Below, one piece after another: positions 1 to 6,534 of a DNA stretch of 9,918 nucleotides. How positions within the stretch are numbered: the first letter of the stretch is position 1; each line of letters opens with the position of its first letter. The position numbers and the translations under genes were made by a program. The notes under the pieces were generated by a model that had not been told where the DNA came from, searched no databases, and worked only from the letters and a program-made list of their open reading frames with translations. The DNA lies in the NCBI GenBank assembly GCA_031271245.1, contig JAISWC010000065.1:1-9918 (forward strand). Reading direction: 5' to 3'. The stretch comes from Tannerella sp. Lineage in GTDB: Bacteria; Bacteroidota; Bacteroidia; Bacteroidales; Tannerellaceae.

Positions 1-192
1 TCGTCCCAAATTGGGAGCGTCGAATGACCAGCGCGCAACGAGTATTTCTTTCGCTGCGACAGTTCTGTCATTATCCGAACCCGACTCATCTGTGCCGTCC
101 GGGCCATAATCCATTCCGTTCAGGAAACAAAATCCTGTCACCGGAATAATCCATACTAATTTTTTGCTGATGCAATACAATCTTTTTTTCAT
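1..192 (-). CDS. N-terminal part of an exported protein (runs off the left edge)
   Basis: An open frame of 64 codons begins with ATG at 192 and continues without a stop to base 1. It starts Met-Lys-Lys-Arg, followed by a moderately hydrophobic stretch (about residues 12-25, including LVWIIPVTGFCFLNG), which looks like an N-terminal signal peptide or membrane anchor. A clear lipobox is not visible. After that comes an acidic Asp/Gly/Ser-rich linker and then the segment EILVARWSFD. The W-x-F-D pattern resembles the opening strand of laminin-G/concanavalin-like domains of Bacteroidota surface proteins, but this is a weak hint from a few residues. A good Bacteroidota -7 box lies about 50 bases upstream, which supports a real gene start. 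The function is not identified and most of the gene is outside the window. Confidence 0.55.
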   Translation of the reverse strand, partial: MKKRLYCISKKLVWIIPVTGFCFLNGMDYGPDGTDESGSDNDRTVAAKEILVARWSFDAPNLGR

Positions 193-243
193 CGTCTTAA
201 TATTTATAATCCATCTTTCTTCGCATTTTTCTTACAAACGGGA

Positions 244-277
244 CAAAGATATGTATTTTATGGAAATCACCGACAAA
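244..277 (-). promoter_or_regulatory. Predicted promoter for the left-edge gene
   Basis: Read on the minus strand, TATCTTTG (bases 251 to 244) matches the Bacteroidota -7 consensus TAnnTTTG, and TTTG (277 to 274) could be the -33 element. The spacer of 22 bp is slightly longer than the usual 19-21. Transcription would start near 237-240, leaving a leader of about 45 bases before the ATG at 192. Confidence 0.55.
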
Positions 278-605
278 TAAAATACGGAAAAAGTTCACGG
301 AGATAAGTCCCCCAGGGCTGACACATCTAAATTTTAAGAGGTTTGCAGAGATATCTGTTATCCCATTCTGCTTTTAATCGTTTTCCCCTTACCTCTACTT
401 TAGCAGTTTTCCCGTTTTTAAGCAGGTTTAAAGCGATTCGGTTGAGGAATGAACTGTTTGAAATACACCCGGTAAAAAAGGAATACGGCCGGTATTCCGG
501 AATGTATGCTAATGGCCTTCCTGTTTCGCGATCATTTGAATTGAAAATCGACACAGTCAAACGCATCCTTTTTTCTGTTTTCAGCGTTTTCGTCAATTAT
601 TTTAC
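278..605. other. Gene-poor intergenic stretch, no confident gene
   Basis: This AT-rich interval lies between two divergent genes. Open frames exist on both strands over roughly the same bases (about 343-690 plus, 327-596 minus). Neither product shows a motif I recognise, and the plus frame runs 4 bases into the start of the exported TIM-barrel gene. The minus product ends in a basic, Lys/Arg-rich segment and could be a decayed remnant, but nothing supports a specific family. I see no RNA gene, transposon end or obvious repeat here. Confidence 0.4.
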
Positions 606-613
606 TACTTTTG
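606..613 (+). promoter_or_regulatory. Possible -7 promoter element for the TIM-barrel gene
   Basis: TACTTTTG fits TAnnTTTG and lies about 73 bases before the ATG at 687. No convincing TTTG is found 19-21 bp further upstream, only T-rich sequence around 587-591, so this is a weak prediction based on one element. Confidence 0.35.
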
Positions 614-686
614 TTCGCAATATTGGCGACAGGTTCGCAAGTAGATTTTTTTATAAATGGTTATTCATTCAAAAACTGATAAGACA

Positions 687-1547
687 ATGACATCACGTAG
701 AAATTTTGTAAGAAAGGCGAGCGCCGGCCTGCTGGTTGCCGGTGCTTCGTCCGTATTCGGCAGTGGCCTCCGTGCGGCTGCCGGTTCGCGCCCGGAAACA
801 AAGAGTGCGCCCTCAAAGGAACTGTTTAAAATCGGCATGGCCGGTTTCACGTTCCGCTCGTTCGACATCGACCAGACAATCCAGATGCTCGACCGGATTG
901 ACGTACGCTATCTTTGCATCAAGGATTTTCATCTTCCGTTTAACAGCACGGACGAGGAAATCAAAAACTTTCATGCCGCACTGGCCGCCAAACGCATCAC
1001 CGGCTACGGAGTGGGGCCGATCTACATGAACACGGAAAAGGAAGTGGATGACGCTTTTAACTATGCACGCCGGGTGGGTGTGAGAATTATAGTCGGCGTT
1101 CCGGCGGAAAAACTGTTCCGATACGTCAACGAAAAGGTGAAGCAGTATGACATCCGCTACGCCATCCACAACCACGGCCCGGAAGACAAATATCCCGACG
1201 CCACCAGTATCTGGGAACGGGTGAAGGACCTCGACCCGCGGATGGGACTCTGTCTGGACGTGGGACACAATATGCGCGCCGGCAAGAATCCCGTGACCGA
1301 CCTGAAACGCTATTTCCCGCGAATATTTGACATTCATATCAAAAACGTGACCGAAGCAACCGGCAGGGGCGAAACCTGCGAAATGGGACGGGGCGTGATT
1401 GACATTCCCGCATTCGTGAAGATGCTGCGGAGCGTGGATTACACCGGCGTTTGCAGCCTGGAGTTTGAAAAGGACGGCAAAGACCCGCTGGCCGGCGTTG
1501 CCGAATCCATCGGTTACTTCAGGGGAGTGATTGACGCAACCCGATAG
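687..1547 (+). CDS. Tat-exported sugar phosphate isomerase/epimerase-like TIM-barrel protein
   Basis: The 286-residue product opens with a twin-arginine signal: SRRNFVRK at residues 3-10, then a small-residue hydrophobic region to about residue 32. I chose ATG at 687, not the in-frame ATG at 657, because this puts the Arg-Arg motif at residues 4-5 as expected. The rest reads as a xylose isomerase-like (AP endonuclease 2 family) TIM barrel. Candidate metal or catalytic residues sit in HNH (161-163), DVGH (191-194), HIK (217-219) and Glu259 in SLEFE. Such proteins typically isomerise or epimerise sugars or polyols, and the secreted Bacteroidota versions are often near glycan-use genes. The substrate cannot be told from sequence. 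It stands alone, with its own downstream hairpin terminator, and shows no functional tie to the sulfur operon. The family is confident and the reaction unknown. Confidence 0.85.
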   Translation: MTSRRNFVRKASAGLLVAGASSVFGSGLRAAAGSRPETKSAPSKELFKIGMAGFTFRSFDIDQTIQMLDRIDVRYLCIKDFHLPFNSTDEEIKNFHAALAAKRITGYGVGPIYMNTEKEVDDAFNYARRVGVRIIVGVPAEKLFRYVNEKVKQYDIRYAIHNHGPEDKYPDATSIWERVKDLDPRMGLCLDVGHNMRAGKNPVTDLKRYFPRIFDIHIKNVTEATGRGETCEMGRGVIDIPAFVKMLRSVDYTGVCSLEFEKDGKDPLAGVAESIGYFRGVIDATR

Positions 1548-1574
1548 AAGAAGTCTCATGGCAAATATGAACAG

Positions 1575-1602
1575 AATGCCGCCGCGATGATGCGGCGGCA
1601 TT
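1575..1602 (+). terminator. Hairpin terminator after the TIM-barrel gene
   Basis: An 11-bp perfect stem, AATGCCGCCGC (1575-1585) with GCGGCGGCATT (1592-1602), encloses a 6-base loop GATGAT. It lies 28 bases after the TAG stop. The following T-run is short (TTT then CC), so it is a strong hairpin with a weak U-tract. It probably insulates the downstream sulfur operon from read-through. Confidence 0.7.
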
Positions 1603-1740
1603 TCCGGGCGTTTACTACATTTAATCCGGTATCTTTGAAACGGCTATACCTTAATCTGTTTCGTATCCCTTACTTTATCCGCGCTGCTACTGTTCTACCG
1701 ATTACAACTGCGATCTACACTGCAAACAATCCACAAAACC

Positions 1741-1773
1741 ATACCACGCACGGCATAAAAATACCATACACGG
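1741..1773 (+). repeat. Two 13-bp direct repeats upstream of the sulfur operon promoter (candidate operator)
   Basis: ATACCACGCACGG (1741-1753) and ATACCATACACGG (1761-1773) match at 11 of 13 bases, and their starts are exactly 20 bp apart, about two DNA turns. The second copy ends 3 bases before the predicted -33 element. That placement is typical of an activator or repressor site for a transcription factor binding as a side-by-side dimer. A 6-bp inverted repeat, AATACC/GGTATT (1760-1765 and 1774-1779), overlaps the second copy and the -33 box. No regulator gene lies in the window. Confidence 0.45.
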
Positions 1774-1776
1774 GGT

Positions 1777-1808
1777 ATTGTCTGTTCTTTGCAAACGGCG
1801 TACCTTTG
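1777..1808 (+). promoter_or_regulatory. Predicted promoter of the encapsulin/sulfur operon
   Basis: TACCTTTG (1801-1808) is a perfect Bacteroidota -7 element. Twenty bases upstream, ATTG (1777-1780) is a near match to the -33 TTTG. Transcription would start around 1813-1816, giving a leader of about 43 bases before the preferred cysK start at 1858. Another TTTG at 1788-1791 is too close to serve as -33. The four downstream gene junctions are only 3-14 bases, so this promoter probably drives all five genes. Confidence 0.6.
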
Positions 1809-1857
1809 CTTCCGCAAAATAGTGATGCAGGGAACAAATATGTAATGATTAATGTAT

Positions 1858-2802
1858 ATGGCGAACATAGCGAAAAATATTACGGAACTGATAGGTCATA
1901 CGCCTTTGCTGGAATTGGCAGGCGTGGAAGAGGCGCATGGTTTGCCGGTGCAAATCCTTGCCAAGCTGGAATATTTCAACCCCGGGCGCAGCGTGAAAGA
2001 TCGTATCGGCCTGGCGTTGATTGAAGACGCGGAATGGAAAGGGCTGCTGAACCGCAACAGCGTCATTATCGAACCTACGAGCGGGAATACGGGTATTGCC
2101 ATCGCACTGGTGGCGGCGGCAAAAGGTTACCGAACCATCCTCGCGATGCCCGATACGATGAGCCTCGAGCGCCGGACGCTGCTGAAAGCCCTGGGTGCGC
2201 AGCTGGAACTGACGCCGGGACACGAAGGCATGGGTGGCGCCGTCCGCCATGCGGAAAAATTGCACGCCGCCATCCCTAACTCCATTATCCTGCAACAGTT
2301 CAAGAATCCGGCCAATCCCGAAGTGCACCGCAATACGACGGCACGGGAAATATGGACGGATACGGACGGGACGGTGGATATCTTCGTGGCCGGCGTGGGC
2401 ACGGGAGGAACCGTTTCGGGCGTGGGCGAGGCGCTCAAGCGTCTCAATCCGGCCGTCAGGGTTGTGGCCGTCGAACCGGCCGACTCGCCCGTGCTGTCGG
2501 GCGGCAAATCCGGGCCTCACAAGATTCAGGGTATCGGCGCCGGCTTTATCCCCGACACGTATGACGCCCGCTTTGTGGACGAAATTTATCGGGTGCGGAA
2601 CGAAGAAGCCATCGAAACGGGGCGCGAACTGGCGCTGACCGAAGGACTGCTTGTCGGCATCTCGTCGGGAGCGGCCGCGTTCGCCGCCGTCCGGATCGCA
2701 AAACGACCCGAAAACAGGGGGAAGAAAATCGTCGTCGTCTTTCCCGACACCGGCGAACGCTACCTGTCTACCGTGCTGTTTAATCAACCAACCAATCAAT
2801 AA
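1858..2802 (+). CDS. cysK: Cysteine synthase (O-acetylserine sulfhydrylase, PLP-dependent)
   Basis: The enzyme joins O-acetyl-L-serine and sulfide to give L-cysteine and acetate in the cytoplasm. Numbered from the ATG at 1858 (314 residues, usual family length), the signatures run in order: ELIGHTPLL near the N-terminus, the PLP lysine Lys47 in NPGRSVKDR, the substrate loop TSGNTG (74-79), the phosphate-binding loop GVGTGGT (179-185), HKIQGIG (221-227), GISSGA and PDTGERYLS (296-304). Another ATG two codons earlier (1852) is possible, but 1858 gives the usual MANI start. It is the first gene of a five-gene operon, 6 bases before the dsrE2-like gene. Sitting with a desulfurase suggests it feeds cysteine into the compartment or re-fixes released sulfide. 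It could be CysK or the CysM type, and sulfide as the donor is assumed from the family. Confidence 0.93.
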   Translation: MANIAKNITELIGHTPLLELAGVEEAHGLPVQILAKLEYFNPGRSVKDRIGLALIEDAEWKGLLNRNSVIIEPTSGNTGIAIALVAAAKGYRTILAMPDTMSLERRTLLKALGAQLELTPGHEGMGGAVRHAEKLHAAIPNSIILQQFKNPANPEVHRNTTAREIWTDTDGTVDIFVAGVGTGGTVSGVGEALKRLNPAVRVVAVEPADSPVLSGGKSGPHKIQGIGAGFIPDTYDARFVDEIYRVRNEEAIETGRELALTEGLLVGISSGAAAFAAVRIAKRPENRGKKIVVVFPDTGERYLSTVLFNQPTNQ

Positions 2803-2808
2803 ATCTGT

Positions 2809-3282
2809 ATGGCAAATAAATTATCCATCATCAGTTTCAGCGGCGATTTCGACAAACTGACCGCCGTTTTCACGCTGGCTACCGGCGCAGCCGCCGTCGG
2901 CTACGAAGTCAACCTCTTTTTTACCTTCTGGGGGCTGGACGCTATCAAACGGAAGAAGGGACGAAGTTTTACCGGCGGCACCGCCCTGACCAGACTCTTC
3001 GGGTTCTTTATGGGAGGACTGAAAGTGGCTCCCGTCAGCCGCCTGAATTTCTGGGGAGCAAGCCCGCTCATCTTCCGCCGGCTGATGCGGAAAAACAGCG
3101 TCGCTACGCTCGAAGAGCTTGTGGAAGCGGCCAAGACGCTGGGGATTCATTTCTACGCCTGCGAGATGGCCATGCACATCCTCGGGCTTACGAAAGACGA
3201 TTTTATCCCCGAAGTAAAAGACGTGCTGGGCGTCGCCTCTTTCCTGCAACTCTCCGAAGGAGGACAAACCCTCTTTATCTGA
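2809..3282 (+). CDS. DsrE2-type sulfur-transfer protein (DsrE/DsrF/DrsH superfamily)
   Basis: The 157-residue product resembles the DsrE2 branch of the DsrE superfamily, whose members carry sulfane sulfur on a cysteine and often pair with TusA and rhodanese. Visible family features are the opening FSGDFDKLTAVFTLATGAAA, the FFTFWGLDA segment (37-45), a Gly-rich hydrophobic stretch at 64-71, and the C-terminal block FYACEMAMHILGL (115-127) leading into GVASFL (141-146). Cys118 is the only cysteine and the likely persulfide carrier. Parts are hydrophobic, and some DsrE2 proteins are membrane-associated, but no clear transmembrane helix stands out. The gene is followed after 7 bases by a TusA-like carrier, the usual DsrE2 partner. 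I infer a role moving sulfur to or from the encapsulated desulfurase. Confidence 0.82.
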   Translation: MANKLSIISFSGDFDKLTAVFTLATGAAAVGYEVNLFFTFWGLDAIKRKKGRSFTGGTALTRLFGFFMGGLKVAPVSRLNFWGASPLIFRRLMRKNSVATLEELVEAAKTLGIHFYACEMAMHILGLTKDDFIPEVKDVLGVASFLQLSEGGQTLFI

Positions 3283-3289
3283 AGGCAAT

Positions 3290-3523
3290 ATGGCAACGTT
3301 TCAACTGGACATCACGCGGGAACACTGTCCCATGACTTTTGTGAAAACAAAAATCGAACTTTCCCGACTGAAAGAGGACGACCTGCTCGAAGTGCTGCTT
3401 TCCGAAGGCGAACCGCTGGCGAACGTCCCGCGCACGGCCCGGGAACAGGGCTTCCAGGTTGTGGACATCCAGCCGGTCGCAGGTTCTGTCTATAAAGTAA
3501 TCATTAAAAAAACAACAAATTAA
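3290..3523 (+). CDS. TusA/SirA-family sulfur carrier protein
   Basis: The product has 77 residues, the normal size for TusA proteins, which are small two-layer alpha/beta cytoplasmic carriers that take sulfur as a cysteine persulfide from desulfurases and pass it on. The motif is HCPMTFVKTKIEL, with the acceptor Cys13 at the start of helix 1. The classical CPxP motif reads CPMT here, a variant I recall from TusA-like proteins in sulfur-oxidation-type clusters rather than from tRNA-thiolation TusA. The C-terminal half has the expected VLLSEGEPLANVPRTAREQG strand-helix pattern and ends with a VYKVIIKK strand. It lies between the dsrE2-like gene and the shell gene (14-base gap). I infer that it relays sulfur for the compartment. 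A dedicated thiolation role is less likely but not excluded. Confidence 0.87.
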   Translation: MATFQLDITREHCPMTFVKTKIELSRLKEDDLLEVLLSEGEPLANVPRTAREQGFQVVDIQPVAGSVYKVIIKKTTN

Positions 3524-3537
3524 TAACAGTCTGTCTT

Positions 3538-4977
3538 ATGGCAAAAAACGATTTGCAACGCAGCGTGACGACATCGACCGCACGCCAACTGGCCACTACG
3601 ACCAAAACTCCGCCGCAGATGGGTTCCATCACCCCGCGGCTGTTACTCAAGTTACTCCCCTGGGTACAGGTGGACTCGGGCACATACCGCGTCAACCGTA
3701 CGAAAGTGGAACTCAAACGCGCCGAACGCATCGATGTGGAATACTACGAAGGCGTGCCGGCTTTCAGCACCGGTTCCTTCCGGCGGATTCCCCTCTTCTC
3801 GCACATCAACAAGGACATCGTCAACCGTCTGGCCAAGAAGTTCGAGATCGAGGAAGTGCCTCTGGGCGGTTACCTGATCAAGGAAGGCCATGACCGCCAG
3901 AAGTTCTTTATCATCGCACGCGGACAAGTGGAGGTTTACAACAGGGGACTGCACGGCGAAAACCTGCGCATCGCCCTGCTTTCGGAAGGCGAATATTTCG
4001 GCGAGGCCGACATCCTCTCCGACAAGCCTTCGTCCGTGACCGTCCGCGCCGTGACGCCGGGCGTATTCTTCACCCTGAGCGGCTCCGAACTGGAGAGCAT
4101 CATCGAAGAGGTGCCCAATTTTCGGGAAGAATTCCAGAAAGCCGTGGACGAACATCTCCGCCTGCGGGCTACGGTCAACACGCACGGGGAGAAGCATATC
4201 GACCTGGTTTCCGGTCACGAGGAAGACAACATCATCCCCGAAACCTACATCGACTACGAGGAAAACCCGCGCGAATATTCCCTGAACACGCTTCAAACGG
4301 TTGTACGTGTACACACGCGCGTGTCCGACCTCTACAACAACCCCTACAATCAACTGGAACAGCAGATGCGCCTGAGTATCGAGAGCGTGCGCGAACGCCA
4401 GGAGTGGGAACTGATCAACAACCAGCACTTCGGCCTGCTGCACAGCGTGGAACCCGGATACCGCATCAGCCCGCGCTACGGAGCGCCCACGCCCGACGAC
4501 CTGGACGAACTGCTCTCGCTGGTATGGAAAAATCCCTCCTTCTTCCTCGCCCATCCCCGCGCTATTGCCGCCTTCGAGCGCGAATGCACGTGGCGCGGCG
4601 TGCCTCCGACGACGACCAACGTCTTCGGGACAGCCGTTATCCTCTGGCGGGGCGTACCGGTCATTCCCAGCGACAAGCTGGAAATCAAGGGACAATACCT
4701 TACCAATCGCGGCGTGGGGACGACCGAGATCATCCTGGTGCGCACGGGAGAGAAGGAACAGGGCGTCGTCGGGCTGCACCGGACCGGCATCCCGGGCGAA
4801 ATAGCGCCCAGCCTCTCGGCGCGATTGATGGGGCTGGACAAGTTCGGCGTCGCATCCTACCTGCTGACCAAATACTTCTCGCTTGCTTCGCTGACGGACG
4901 ATGCCATCGCCGTGCTCGAAAACGTGGAAGTCGGGTTCTATCACAATTACCAGCACCGCAACGCGGTTGAAAAATAA
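3538..4977 (+). CDS. Family 2 encapsulin shell protein with a cNMP-binding-type domain
   Basis: This 479-residue protein reads as an HK97-fold encapsulin of the SrpI/family 2 type. Such proteins self-assemble into icosahedral shells around cargo enzymes. The N-terminal arm carries the family segment TTTKTPPQM (20-28) and LLPWVQVDSGTYRVNR (39-54). Residues about 84-205 form a CRP-like cyclic-nucleotide-binding domain: FRRIPLFSHI, a GGYLIKEG turn (110-117), FFIIARGQVEVY (123-134) and the phosphate cassette FGEADILSDKPSS (154-166). The conserved Arg of that cassette is Ser165, and Asp158 takes a normally small position, so canonical cNMP binding is doubtful. Residues 206-479 supply the remaining HK97 elements, including LNTLQTVVRVHTRVSDLYNN and the long helix around 272-295. 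SrpI itself lacks the inserted domain, so this domain layout is the family 2B type. The next gene, 3 bases away, is the presumed cargo, a cysteine desulfurase. Shell identity is confident, ligand binding is not. Confidence 0.92.
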   Translation: MAKNDLQRSVTTSTARQLATTTKTPPQMGSITPRLLLKLLPWVQVDSGTYRVNRTKVELKRAERIDVEYYEGVPAFSTGSFRRIPLFSHINKDIVNRLAKKFEIEEVPLGGYLIKEGHDRQKFFIIARGQVEVYNRGLHGENLRIALLSEGEYFGEADILSDKPSSVTVRAVTPGVFFTLSGSELESIIEEVPNFREEFQKAVDEHLRLRATVNTHGEKHIDLVSGHEEDNIIPETYIDYEENPREYSLNTLQTVVRVHTRVSDLYNNPYNQLEQQMRLSIESVRERQEWELINNQHFGLLHSVEPGYRISPRYGAPTPDDLDELLSLVWKNPSFFLAHPRAIAAFERECTWRGVPPTTTNVFGTAVILWRGVPVIPSDKLEIKGQYLTNRGVGTTEIILVRTGEKEQGVVGLHRTGIPGEIAPSLSARLMGLDKFGVASYLLTKYFSLASLTDDAIAVLENVEVGFYHNYQHRNAVEK

Positions 4978-4980
4978 CGC

Positions 4981-6423
4981 ATGGTTATGGATACAGCACT
5001 CACCGACATGGAAATGCTCCGGGAAATCGCCGGACGGATCTTTCCCGGGGAAGAACGGGCGGGCGCGTTGTCCGGCACGGCGCCGGACGACGACATCAAC
5101 CTGGATGCCCTCTATCAGTCGTTTGTTTCCCTGCAGACAGGTAATATCCCGTATTCGGAAGAGCTTCGGCAGCTGCATTTCGACGATTCGGTCACGACGT
5201 CGGGTATCTTCAGCCCCGAACTGATCCGTCGCGACTTTCCCGTCCTTCACCAGCAGGTGAACGGCCACCCACTGATATGGTTCGACAACGCCGCGACGAC
5301 GCAGAAGCCGCAGGCCGTCATCGACGAAGTAGCCCGCTTCTACGCCACAGACAACTCGAACATCCACCGGGGCGCCCACACGCTGGCCGGCCGTTCGACG
5401 GAAGCCTACGAAAAGGCGCGCGCGAAAGTGCAGCGCTACATCAGCGCTTCCGCGCCGGAAGAGATTGTCTTCGTGCGCGGAACGACCGAGGGCATTAACC
5501 TGGTTGTCCAGACCTGGGGACGCAAATACATACGGGAAGGCGACGAAATCATCATTTCCACGCTCGACCACCATGCCAACATCGTCCCCTGGCAGCAGCT
5601 GGCCAAAGAAAAAAACGCCCGCCTGCTGGCCATTCCCGTCGACGACGACGGCAACATCCTGCTCGACGCCTACGAACGCCTGCTCGGCCCCCGCACCAGG
5701 GTCGTTTCGTTCGGGCAGGTAAACAACACGTTCGGCACCGTCGCACCGGCCAAAACCATGATAGAGATGGCCGGACGCTACAGCGCGCGAACGGTGATCG
5801 ACGGCGCGCAGTCCATTGCCCACATGCCGGTCGACGTGCAAAACCTCGACTGCGATTTCTTCGTTTTTTCGGGACATAAAATCTATGCGCCGAACGGCAT
5901 CGGCGCTGTATACGGCAAAAGGGAACTGCTCGAAACACTTCCCCCGTGGCAGGGCGGCGGCAACATGATTAAGGATGTAACCCTCGAAGAGACGCAGTTC
6001 AGCGCGCCGCCCGCACGCTACGAAGCCGGTACGCCGAACGTGGCCGGCGCCGTAGGACTGGGCGCTGCGCTCGACTACGTGCAGCGTATCGACCTGGCCC
6101 ATATCGGGAAGTACGAACACGAACTGACGGAATACGCCCGTACCCGACTCGCGGAGATAAAAGGGCTGCGGCTGATAGGCAATCCGCGCGAGCGCGTCAG
6201 CGTGGTTTCTTTTATCCTGGAGGGCATCCCCACACCCGAAGTCGGACAGTTGCTCGACCGGGAAGGGATCGCGCTACGCGCCGGCCACCACTGCGCACAG
6301 CCGGCCCTACGCCGCATGGGACTGGAAGCAACCGTCCGACCGTCGTTTTCGTTCTATAATACGTTCGAAGAAATCGACCGCCTGATAGAAGCTGTCCTGA
6401 AAATATCTGCCGCACGCAGATAG
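4981..6423 (+). CDS. Cysteine desulfurase (SufS-type) with N-terminal extension, predicted encapsulin cargo
   Basis: The 480-residue protein has a group II (SufS/CsdA-like) desulfurase core from about residue 80 to the end. It converts L-cysteine to L-alanine and an enzyme persulfide. Visible catalytic features are DNAATTQKP (102-110), NIHRGAHTLA (127-136), the DHHAN block (196-200), VIDGAQ (272-277) for the PLP ring, PLP lysine Lys300 in SGHKIYAPNG, RYEAGTPN (346-353) and active-site Cys438 in RAGHHC. The substrate-binding Arg sits in VRPSFSFYNT, where SufS usually has RAS. Residues 1-80 are not part of the SufS fold: they are acidic, rich in Asp/Glu and Gly/Pro, probably partly disordered, with a conserved-looking stretch around LYQSFVSL (44-51). 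In other family 2 systems such an extension loads the desulfurase into the shell, which I infer here. ATG 4987 is an alternative start. No SufE, SufU or IscU gene is nearby, arguing against Fe-S assembly as its main role. Confidence 0.93.
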   Translation: MVMDTALTDMEMLREIAGRIFPGEERAGALSGTAPDDDINLDALYQSFVSLQTGNIPYSEELRQLHFDDSVTTSGIFSPELIRRDFPVLHQQVNGHPLIWFDNAATTQKPQAVIDEVARFYATDNSNIHRGAHTLAGRSTEAYEKARAKVQRYISASAPEEIVFVRGTTEGINLVVQTWGRKYIREGDEIIISTLDHHANIVPWQQLAKEKNARLLAIPVDDDGNILLDAYERLLGPRTRVVSFGQVNNTFGTVAPAKTMIEMAGRYSARTVIDGAQSIAHMPVDVQNLDCDFFVFSGHKIYAPNGIGAVYGKRELLETLPPWQGGGNMIKDVTLEETQFSAPPARYEAGTPNVAGAVGLGAALDYVQRIDLAHIGKYEHELTEYARTRLAEIKGLRLIGNPRERVSVVSFILEGIPTPEVGQLLDREGIALRAGHHCAQPALRRMGLEATVRPSFSFYNTFEEIDRLIEAVLKISAARR

Positions 6424-6534
6424 CAAACTCAGGGAAAGGATCATTGCGACCGTCCGTTTTTGTCTTTTTGACAAATCTCTGTAAATCAACAGAAAATATC
6501 CATCAAATGTTTCCGGAGACTGTTTTTTGGGAAA

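Noticed and set aside
327..690. Overlapping frames on both strands (89 codons minus, 115 codons plus)
   Set aside because: Neither product has a recognisable motif or a clear ribosome site, and they exclude each other. Kept only as a note on the intergenic stretch.
813..1601. A 262-codon antisense frame opposite the TIM-barrel gene
   Set aside because: The plus-strand product has a Tat signal and metal-site motifs. The antisense product has none and would read through the terminator hairpin.
1587..2024. A 145-codon plus-strand frame running from the terminator hairpin into cysK
   Set aside because: It starts inside the hairpin, crosses the promoter and overlaps cysK in another frame. No motif is seen.
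1849..2799. A 316-codon antisense frame opposite cysteine synthase
   Set aside because: It mirrors cysK almost exactly, has no motif, and is explained by the codon usage of the real gene.
3652..6120. An 822-codon open frame antisense to the shell and desulfurase genes
   Set aside because: It lies wholly opposite two genes with strong family motifs and has no recognisable domain. Its composition (rich in Arg, Val, Gly, His) is what codon bias gives on the mirror strand.
4981..6423. Reading the desulfurase as part of an Fe-S cluster (SUF) operon
   Set aside because: No sufB, sufC, sufD, sufE or sufU gene is adjacent. The neighbours are a shell protein and sulfur carriers, and the protein has an N-terminal extension that SufS lacks.
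6459..6475. Hairpin TTTGTC/GACAAA as a possible operon terminator
   Set aside because: The stem is only 6 bp and AT-rich, with the T-run in the loop rather than after the stem.
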